This document shows positions 54,898 through 64,000 of a stretch of 64,000 nt of DNA, piece after piece. Origin of the DNA: Scortum barcoo (lineage: Eukaryota > Chordata > Actinopteri > Centrarchiformes > Terapontidae); contig CM041540.1 in NCBI GenBank assembly GCA_023238725.1, positions 2,755,001-2,819,000 of the forward strand, in the 5' to 3' direction. The notes under the pieces were generated by a model. It was not told the origin of the DNA, did no database searches, and saw nothing but the letters and a program-made list of their open reading frames with translations. A program made the translations under genes and the position numbers. Positions within the stretch are counted from its first letter, which is position 1, and each line of letters starts with the position of its first letter.

Positions 54898-57800
54898 TCA
54901 TATCATTTTATACCTCCACAACGCTGAACAGTGATCTCCAACCTCAAGGACAGGAGCCCTTCAGAGGAGAGGAGGACGCTGGACAAATCTGAAGAGACAA
55001 TTAACGCGATAAAGAAAAGAAATCATGTCTGTTTCTGGAGACATTTTGGACAATTTTACCTCTTCTGGCCTCTAAAAATGATTCAAATTAGAATAAATCA
55101 CTACTTTTTAGCTACCTGGTCGACTAAAAAGATGAGCACTTGACTTCTTCTTGAGCTGAAATGATTAGTCAGTTTGATGGTATCACTTTGGGCTTAAGAA
55201 ATCATTTTCTTTGCTGTCTGATCAGCAATTAATCAATTAATCAAAGAGATAACCAGCAGGTGAACGGATAATGAAATGATTGCTCTAATTGCTTCACTTT
55301 GAGGGGTCACAAGAGGAGAAAGGTCGGAGGGGAACTACTAACAGAGCGCTTCATACAGAAAAGGTGACGACAACAACAACATCATCTGTTCACGCCCTGC
55401 ACCTCACGCCGGTCGTCACACCTGCACGGCACTGCAGCGAGCATGTGGATTTATGTACACGAGTGTGTGTGTGTGTGTACGACGGAGATAAAGACGACGG
55501 CCAAATGGAAAGTGCGAATCGTTCCCGGGCAGTCGATAAAGCTGCTGAAAACTCCGAAACGCTCTCTCTGTTTAAGTGTCTGTGCCTTTAGAGCTGATTA
55601 CACACACACACACACACTTAACCTGCCTCACAATAACTTTCACACACCTGTCATCAAGTCCAATACACACACACACTCAAGGCGACGTGCAACAACTCCA
55701 AGAGCGGCTGCAGTTTGATGGAGGCTAAAAGTAGGTTGTTGATGCTAAAGGCTCCACTCGGAGCAGTTTGAGATCAATAAATCATTACAACATGAGTTTG
55801 GCGATATCTGAGCGGTGACTGTAAACACACAAAACCACCGCCGACACCATAGACAGCCTCAACGCCACGAGTGTTCATCACAATCACTTTTCGCTCCTTT
55901 CTTCTTTATTTTAAACTTTTTGCTCTCTCCAATGTGCTGCGTAAGATCCCTGAGATCATCACTTCACTTCTCGCATAAACAAAAAGCAACAAAACCGCTT
56001 TTTAAAGTGACCATCTCAGAAAAAATTCATGAAAAAAATCAGTAAATTATTAGCGTCAATGCAGGAAGAAGTGATGCTCTTACAGTCAGTGTTGATAACA
56101 TGGTCACCATCTTCTCCTAACTTGTCGAATTTTTCAAGCATGTTCAATATGAATATTTCATCTTTTGCATCGATGTTATTCTGTGCACTCGACATCTGTT
56201 GCACATCTGTCCGTCCTGGGAGAGGGATCCCTCCTGTTTCTTCCTCTTATTTTGGAGGTGTTGTTTTTCCTCATCGAAGTCGAAGGTCTGAGGACAGAGT
56301 GTGTTGTATGCTGTACAGACTGTACAGTACTAAAGCCCCCTGAGGCAAACTGTGAATGTGATGCAGAGCTAAATATGTAAAAATATACTTGACTTGTTTT
56401 AAAATGTGATTCAAGCAGCTGTTTCCCCCTAAAATGATATTTTCTGGTGCAAATAAGTTGCATATGAATAGCTCAGGACAGCAGGTAGCTGTAAAGGTAA
56501 AAAACTGAATAAATTACAGCGTTGAAAAAGAGCTTGTGTAAAGTTGCAGCTCATTTCTTTCATTCTTCTTCGCTCTTTGCGTTTTGTGCTTGCAGGCTTT
56601 GCAGGTTTTCGAGGTTTATCCGAGAGTTTAAAAATGGCTCTTTTGTTAGATCGCAGTGTGAGCGGGAGGGCGATGTCACACCCGGTGAGGTCGGGTCTGA
56701 TTCGTCAACAGCGGCTGACGCGACGCCTCGGGAGACACCGGGAGAGCGACAGCAGAGGTGTCGAGCTGAGAGAGCCGAGATATCCTGAAAGGGGCGAATT
56801 GTTCGACTTGCTTCTTCTGAGCTGTGACAGATTGGGATCTTGCCCACATTATACCCATAAAAGTCACAAAGAGAACCACAGGAGCTCTTCGACAGACAAT
56901 ATAATTACTGCAAAATGATTTTTCTTCCTTCTGGTGCCATTATTCAATCAGTAAAACTATCAAAATGCTGACGAGAGACGTGACACGGCATAACAGCCAT
57001 AACAGCTGCATGTTTGTCACTGCTGCTGGAAAAAGCGCAATTTCTACCAAATCTTTCACAGCACTGACAATTCAATTTTCTCAGTTCCTGTTAAAAACAC
57101 GGCGTATCAGCCCCAAAGGAGTCGGCGACACCTCCGAGCCGAATCCATTAAAATCATCGAGTGTTGTGCACACCAGATCAGAGGTTAAGTTTTATTATTA
57201 AGCCGCTCTGATAACTGGCTGCCGGCGTGAGACAGACATATCTGACCTTGTTCAAGAAATCATCAGCTCACTTGCCTCAAAATAAAAAGCCTGGACGCCG
57301 TGTATCATTTACCAGCAATGATTCAAGACAAAGGTGCTTTCTGCCCAAAATCCTGACTTCCCGATGGAGCTGTGGCGAGTACTCTTGGTTTAATTGCTCC
57401 TCCATGAGTTGTGTTGATAAATTAAAGCTGCTATCAAAGCCAGCTGGCAGGACACAATAAGCATTTTCTACCTGAATAACAGCCTTTAAAAATGAATCCT
57501 TCTCGGCTTTTTTACAGCAGCTATGTTCTACTTTTTTTACGCCGGCTTCGATCGCACAAATGCCTCTGCTTCAGAGGGGCTGGCAGCGGGCGTAATGGAT
57601 CGCTTCTCTGCGCAAATCAGGACGAGGCCACTGTTTTCCAGCACGATATGGCGGAAACCCTTAAAGACGGATGGAAAATGTGGCTTTTCATGTCGAGGCA
57701 CAGCCCACACAAATGAAGGTGCACACAGACCCGGCAACATGAAAGTAGTCAGGAAAAATTATCATAAATTATCATCAATGTCCTAATTTACGAGACATTT

Positions 57801-59231
57801 TGGGAGAAATCAGTGAGAAGCACCAATTTACCTGCCCGTCAACACCTCGTTAAATTTATGCAAATCGCCCTTCTGGAAACACTTTTTTTTTCTTATTTGA
57901 AGAGCAATGAAGTGAGAAGTCACCAAGCTGCGGATTTCTTCCCCCTGCTGAGGCAAAAAAAAATTTGTGGCCACGACAATAAAAACAGCGACTCTTCTCT
58001 TGTGCGGATCGAGGCCGTCGTGCACAATCTGATCCAATCGGGAGACAGGAGACGGGGTCAAAGGTCACAGAGTGTTCGATTACCCCGGGCACCAAGCTTC
58101 ATTATTCATTACACACCAGAGAAATACAGCTGCAGGACACACACACACTCATACACTCACGTCCCACAGCAACAGAACTATTACAGTGGTGGCTCCGGGT
58201 GGGGGACAAACGCCACCCGGGCACAGCAGGAAGTTTAACCTCATCCACAATGACACTGAGTACAAAATAATTAACTTTATCATTAACTCGGATCATTTCT
58301 GTGCCAAGAAGCAACAAATCTTCAAGTATCAAAAGTGCAACGTTGGCCTGGTTTCTCCAAAACAGCTCTTGTGTCCTTTCATTTAAAATATGTGAAAGAA
58401 TAGCTGCCACTAAAAACTCTTAATTAAAAACTCCTAATTATGACGATAATGAAATTAGAAAGAGACCTCCTGGCTCCTCGACAGTGAGACAGGGAGTTGG
58501 GTGACTTCCTTAGACTAAAGCAAATATACGCCCGACTTTACACGTGTAACTTGACCGTCAAAGTGTTATTTATTTGCAACAAGAGACCCAATAAACCAAA
58601 TGTGGAGACGGGCTAGAAACTGACCATGTTTTTCTGGATTGCGTCCGTCAATTTCTGTAACTTTCACGCCAACTTACAGCAGCTGTTAGCCCGATGTGTG
58701 GAGGTGATAAAGCCTGCAGGGTTTTAACTTTAGCGCTCTCTCTCATAACTACTTCTGTCACCAACTGCAGTGTCTTTAAAAAGAGACAGTCCCTAAAGCG
58801 TGTGCCGTTATCACTGATTCATTACATCTCATATTCATCTGAGAGGGCAGGTTTTTACCCCACCTTTATGAGTCCCGACCGGAAAACGTTTCGGATGCAG
58901 AATTTAGAAACATCTTGTCTGAAGTCTACATCGAACTAATGAAGATTTCGCATGTCGACTAACGACTCCTGACAGCGAGGTGGAGCGGCTTTCGGTTTGT
59001 GAACAGTTTCACAGCCGACCTTCACTGTATCAGGGGACGACTGTAATAACCAGTTCACAATAAAAAGCCTGTATGCTCCTTACATTAGTCTGCTCCTACT
59101 GCAGACATTCACAAGGCTCATAAATCCTTTGGAGCTTTTCCAGCGTTTGATCCTGTGGATTGATTTTGTCTGTGATGCAGAGCGACTGATGTTTGTGGTG
59201 AACGAATGCAATGTACCGTGCGTGCACAGAC
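54898..59231. other. Intergenic, no gene recognised
   Basis: Includes a GC-richer block around 56600-56800 and another around 57080-57660 of low-repeat, even composition, possible regulatory sequence. No exon could be supported. Confidence 0.45.
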
Positions 59232-59301
59232 CTCCAAATCTGACCGCTGCCCTGCGTCTGGACGGCGACACCAGCTCCTTGACGATCTGTAGGACCTGCA
59301 T
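59232..59301 (-). other. Candidate distal first exon for usp6nl
   Basis: On the minus strand an ATG with A at -3 opens 23 codons, MQVLQIVKELVSPSRRRAAV then RFG, plus G, before a weak donor G|GTCTGT. Phase 1 would join exon 2 in frame (G|CG, Ala). It follows a (GCC)n tract in a local GC peak. I do not recognise the peptide as a known N-terminus. Confidence 0.2.
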
Positions 59302-60585
59302 GCTCACAGGGAGGCGGCGGCGGCGGCGGTGGAGGAGGCAGCCGGATGCGCCACGGGGCAGGGGCAGCCCACTCTCGCCCTGTCGCCCTCCACGACCTCA
59401 TCCCTCCCCGGATGCACCTCAGGGCTCATCCTCAATCCAAACCATAACTCCCGGTTACTAAGGGTCTCGATTTTTCTGGGTTGGTGCAAGAGCTGGCTGC
59501 TGCTTCTCAAATACTTCCAAAAAAACAACCTTTTTCTTTTAATCTCCGTTGCCCTCCTTTCTCTTTTTGATGCTCTTTCTCCAGATTTCAACACATGCTC
59601 AGAAACTCTCCAGCACTCAAATGTCCTCAGATACTCTTTGCTGGTAAAACAGTCCAGATGTACAGCAGCAGCAGCAGCACCTGATAAGTGCTTCACCTGC
59701 TTCGAATGCCGCCTCTGGTCCACATGAAACAGCCCGTAAATCTCAACTCAACAACTGGCAGCTGCTGAAAGTAGCGGAGGACGTCTCTGGCAAACTGAAG
59801 GCGCTCAGCTGGAGTGCTCTCAAACGCTCTTCATTTTCAGCAGCGGGGAAGCAGAACAGACCGACCCTCTTTTTTTCTCTTCGTCTTCCTCTTTTTCTGT
59901 CTGTTTTTTCTTCTTCTGTGGCTCCACCTGGATCAATGCCTGCACAGTTGAACGCCGGTGATGCTTCTCAACTGTCCAACTCCTTTTTCTGACTCCCATT
60001 TCCCCTCTCATCTGTCTCTTTCTTCCCCCGTCGCCCTCTCCTCCCCATCACTGGCTGCTTTGCTCGCCGTCCTCTCCTCACATCCTTTAAATTCTTATTA
60101 ATGAGCGCTTCCCCACAGCATCTCCCTTCCTCTCTCTCTCTGCTTTGCTGCCCTCCTCCCTCCCACCTTTTCTCTCCCCTTCTCATTGTGTCGCTTTCCG
60201 TTTCGGTCAACCAACCACCTCCTACCTTTTTTTTTTTTTCCTCATCCACATCTACCGTGAAGCTGAGAACATGAGCAGAATGTAAAAGGGGGGTAAATTC
60301 AAGGCAGGAGGGGTATGTGTATGTGTCCCGGTGATGATGTGCAGCAGTAACGCCACCTCAGGTGACGCCCTCTCACATTTTAAAAAACACCTTTGTCACA
60401 ACCTTCGCTCCCTCAGCAGATGAAGATGACTTTGCTCAATTTTCATAACAAAAAAAAGGTAATTACAAAGAGATTCACACATTGTTTTAGGATATGCCAA
60501 AAGCTAGTCACGCTATCAAAATCACAATCTACCAATAAGATTTATCTTGCTCTGTTCAGTCTTAAATAATTTACTCCCAACACTG
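59302..60585. other. Intergenic, pyrimidine-rich, no gene recognised
   Basis: Long C/T-rich stretches (about 59860-60240) generate purine-rich minus-strand ORFs of no coding character. Confidence 0.5.
59313..59330. repeat. (GGC)n trinucleotide tract
   Basis: Six GGC units inside the local GC peak at about 59220-59420, a possible small CpG island. Confidence 0.8.
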
Positions 60586-60589
60586 GTGG

Positions 60590-60785
60590 CAGGCACTATC
60601 TTACTTCTTCTAATCTCGTAGCTTTTGACACTGTAGATCACACCTTCTAAATTAAATGCCTTCATGATGTTGGGTTAACTTTTAACAGCCTTTTTCAGTC
60701 AGTTTGGGTCATTTCTCATCCTCAATAGCAGGTAATTTTCATGGTGTTCCTCAGGGCTCCATCCTTGGTCCTGTTATATTTTAAC
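60590..60785 (+). mobile_element. Fossil of a LINE reverse transcriptase
   Basis: Broken frames spell AFDTVDHTF, then LHDVG, and about 80 bases later GVPQGSILGPVIF, the adjacent RT motifs of L2/CR1/Rex1-type non-LTR retrotransposons. A stop follows FDTVDHTF, and much of the sequence between is decayed. It is dead, and no LINE 3' end was found. Confidence 0.72.
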
Positions 60786-63060
60786 GATTCTTGCACCGGT
60801 TTTCACAAATTTGAGCGTGCACTTGCATCTAAAATTATGTAATTGTTGGCGATACGTTGACCAAAGCATGCTTTTCAAAATGGTTTAACCAGGTTGTAGT
60901 TAAATTCTTGTGTTTGTGTTGCTTCTTCCAAACCAAACACACTTTCCTTCCAGAAATTTGACGAATGAAAAAGATTGAGACGCAAGAAAAATATATGTTA
61001 CTGCCACGACTTCAGTCTCATAACATTAAAGATCAAGGTCATGGCCATAGCGTAAGTCGCTGATAGCATAAATCTGACTCATGACCACATCATGAGAACA
61101 TCCATGACAACAAAATCCATCAGATAAAGGCTGATGACAGTAATGTCAACAACTCTTATTTTCTTTCATAGATGTACATGTAGGAGTGCCTTTTTAAATA
61201 AATAAAAGCATTAATCCGTCATAAACACACTGCCAGCTGGTGAATCTCTCCATCTTCTCATCACAGCTCTCATTCTGTTTTCAAGATACCAACACTCATT
61301 TTTTAAAATAACATTTTCTTTATATAGGACACAGCTTGAAATCTTCCTCCTTCACTGGCAGATTTCTATCCACTTGCTTTCAGAAATAAATGAAGACTTT
61401 CAGGGCTCAATTATAAACCAGAAATGACTGATAGGAGGGAGATTCATTTGATTTGATGACATCCAATATGTCTTAGTTTAGTGTGCACATCATAATAATA
61501 TTTGATAGCTCTCCCCCTCTCTCTTTAGATTTAATGTTAATGTTTCCTTTGTTTCCTCTCTTCGTTTCTTGTCTGTTTTTCACCGCCCTCGTCCATTATT
61601 CCATCTCTCATCTGTCCACATCAGTATCTCCTCCCTGTTTCTCCCTCTAACTGCATCATCTCACTATAATCAGTCAATTTATTCTTCTGATTGGTGACGT
61701 ACTCTCCGCGCTGTGATTTATTTATCTCTGCCAGCGCTCGGCTAGTTTTGCTGTTGACCTTTCACTTAAAATGACATCCAGCCAGCGTCCAGCTTTGTTC
61801 AACAACATGCAGATTTAATGCAGAATAAATGAGTATTTCACAGGTTTACAGCGTTAAATAAATGAGTCTAACCAACACAGACGATGAAAAACATGAAAAT
61901 AATGGAGACTTTTATGACTGTGATCTAAATTCAGAAACAGTCAGAGAGGTTTTTTATACTGTTTGCATCACGTTAGATGCAAAACTTTTTGTTGTACTGG
62001 TACTTACTGCGTGTAATGACAAGAAAGGTGAAGATAATCTAGAATAATAATTTGGAGTTAAGATTTGTCTTTATGGGCCACTGACGTAATCAAATTGAAT
62101 GAATTTTCTTTTATAAAAAAGTAGATTTAAAATAATAAATGAATACATTTAAATAAAAAACAAGCAAACAAAAAAAAAACTTTTAGGACGGCCAACAATA
62201 AATAAAAAAATAAAATAAAAATGAACTTTTTCCCACATAAACAAAATAAAATTCATAGTCACAGTCGCCTCTTCTTCTTCTCTAGTCTCAAACTAGATTT
62301 CCCATCAGCCTCAGCGGCGGAGAACGTCGTCTTAATATCTGCGTTTGAGTGGATCAGGCAACGGACCAACGATGAAGCGACCTTGAGCGGCGACACTTCA
62401 CATGAACCCTCGAGGTGCTTGAACACACCGCGCCATCAGTGCTCACTGGCATGTCGAACGGGACACGCAGCCACAATGACATCACACGTACATGCACACA
62501 CACACACACTGATTGTACCCAAGGACAGTGCAGCATGCAGAGCAGCAGCAGCAGCCTGGTTCATTCTTCATACTAATGGAGTCACGATAAACCACTATTT
62601 TTCTCCCTCACAAATGTTCCCCCTTTCTTCTCTAATGACACATGTTCTCTCTCACTCACACACACACACACACACTACACACTCCGGGCCGTGTGCTGCA
62701 GTATGCACATGTGTCCTTGTGATGAAATGTGTCTGTACTTGTTAGCATGTCGATCCTCCGGCACTGACTCAAAAAGGTCCAATTACTGCATCGCTGGGCT
62801 GACTCTGCGGCTGCTGTTGCTATGCCTCAGACCCACTGTTGCTAGGCTGTGACCCCACCGCATTATCTGAAAGTGTTTTTTTTTTTTTTTGGACCAACAT
62901 AATGGTGTCTGCCTTAAAGTGACTACAGTCATTCCTGCACCTTGTTTTTGATAAATCAGCCTTAAAACTTCGACCTTAACACCGACGCGCCTGCAGCCAC
63001 GTCCACGTTACTGCAGGTGGATGAAGCAGACTGTGAAGCTCCTCTGAGAAAACAACACGT
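60786..63060. other. Intergenic, no gene recognised
   Basis: The 174-codon ORF at 62221-62745 reads through CA microsatellites and shows no domain. (CA)n lies at about 62493-62508 and 62657-62675. Confidence 0.5.
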
Positions 63061-63068
63061 GCACCTGT

Positions 63069-63402
63069 TGTAGTTTCAGTTATCGTTGCTAGTTGAAGGT
63101 TAATTTGACCAAAAACTAGGCCTAAAGTGGTGAAAGTTTCCAATATTTCCACAAAAAAAGCGAAAAAAATGGTGAAAACTCAGAGGAATAGAATCAAATA
63201 TTTAAATATGGAGTGTTCAGTTGTCACCGCTGGTTGAAGGTCCCAACCTTTTTTTTTTTAGACCTTTCTAAATGTGATCCTTCATAACAAAACCTGTGAT
63301 TAATTCAACCAAAAACTACTTATTTTCTTCTCCAGTAGTTTTTTAGAGGCTTAAAGCGGTAAAAGTTTCCAATATTTCCTCAACAAAAAGCAAACAAATG
63401 GT
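63069..63402 (+). repeat. Diverged direct repeat pair
   Basis: Segments about 63069-63178 and 63215-63402 share GGTTGAAGGT/AGTTGAAGGT, ACCAAAAACTA, GTTTCCAATATTTCC and AAATGGTGAAAA in the same order, with an insertion in the second copy. This is an old local duplication. Confidence 0.65.
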
Positions 63403-64000
63403 GAAAAAATGGAAATCACTTCACAAAATGTTCATAGTTGTGGCCTAGTTGGTTGATGAACAATGAACAGGAAGGATCTTTTAATTGACTGATAAAACTT
63501 TAAAAGCAATAGTAAGTGGACCAATTCAATTTACATAAATAAACTATTTATTCAAGATGAATAAATTCTTAATTTATCTTTAAAAAGGTGCAAGCAGAAC
63601 ACCACTTAAAAGTAAAATAGGTCCAACACAGAGAGCTGCAACATGTGCTTTATCATCTCTGCATTATACAGAAAACATCAGAAAATATTAAAAAGAGAGA
63701 CTGACTCTTCAGGTGATAAATTACTTTTCTTTCTTTCCCATCCATGTTCACTTTATATGCTGTTTAATGCTTCATACCATGCAGGTCTTATTAAGATGTT
63801 ACCTCGCATGCATTCACAGGAAATAACCTTCCTGAGGATCAATACGTAATCTGTGAAAACTTTTCAGTGCTTCTGCATTTCAAAGACGAAACACATGTGA
63901 GGGAAAGTCAGGTGAGAGTTATCTCCTACAGATGTATAGATTGACCTGCTGGGAGCTGAAGCTGAGTTGTAGGGAAGCGGGAAGATATTGACCGTCTCCT
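63403..64000. other. Intergenic, no gene recognised
   Basis: AT-rich. No exon, RNA gene or clear repeat was identified. Confidence 0.5.

Noticed and set aside
62221..62745. 174-codon plus-strand ORF
   Set aside because: Translates CA microsatellites (HTHTH runs) and low-complexity sequence, with no domain and no splice context.

Overview
This window is vertebrate nuclear DNA, almost certainly from a ray-finned (teleost, probably percomorph) fish. Coding exons have GT-AG introns, the background is AT-rich, (CA)n/(GA)n microsatellites are dense, and there are copies of dispersed repeats typical of teleosts. Three protein-coding genes can be assembled exon by exon. There is no bacterial, organellar or viral gene organisation.

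Layout. 1-490: probably the 3' end of an upstream plus-strand transcript. 1882-7539 (+): kcnj8, the Kir6.1 pore subunit of the ATP-sensitive K+ channel, in six coding exons. 8979-12627 (+): echdc3, a mitochondrial enoyl-CoA hydratase/isomerase-family protein, in six exons. 12628-19860: repeat-bearing spacer with a clear 1.3-kb TTAA-flanked inverted-repeat transposon (15603-16915). 19861-43078 (-): usp6nl (RN-tre), a TBC-domain Rab GTPase-activating protein. Thirteen coding exons are firmly placed, and a 4-nt start exon at 43075-43078 is a candidate. 43079-64000: about 21 kb upstream of usp6nl with no recognisable gene. It holds microsatellites, a SINE-like copy, a LINE reverse-transcriptase fossil, tandem duplications and one candidate distal first exon.

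Function. The genes are not a pathway. kcnj8 couples metabolism to membrane potential in vessels and heart, echdc3 is tied to mitochondrial lipid metabolism, and usp6nl controls Rab5-type endocytic traffic and receptor internalisation. echdc3 and usp6nl are converging neighbours here. ECHDC3 and USP6NL are also neighbours in human 10p14 (from memory), so the pairing looks ancestral.

Most notable observations: the kcnj8 reading frame is cut by five introns where mammalian genes have about one, and one of these introns is nearly filled by a minisatellite whose units resemble 3' splice sites. kcnj8 (C-terminal tail) and echdc3 (4-bp tandem duplication in exon 4) each carry a frame break, while usp6nl is intact throughout. 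All intron, splice and orthology calls rest on reading the sequence and remembered family sequences; no search was run.
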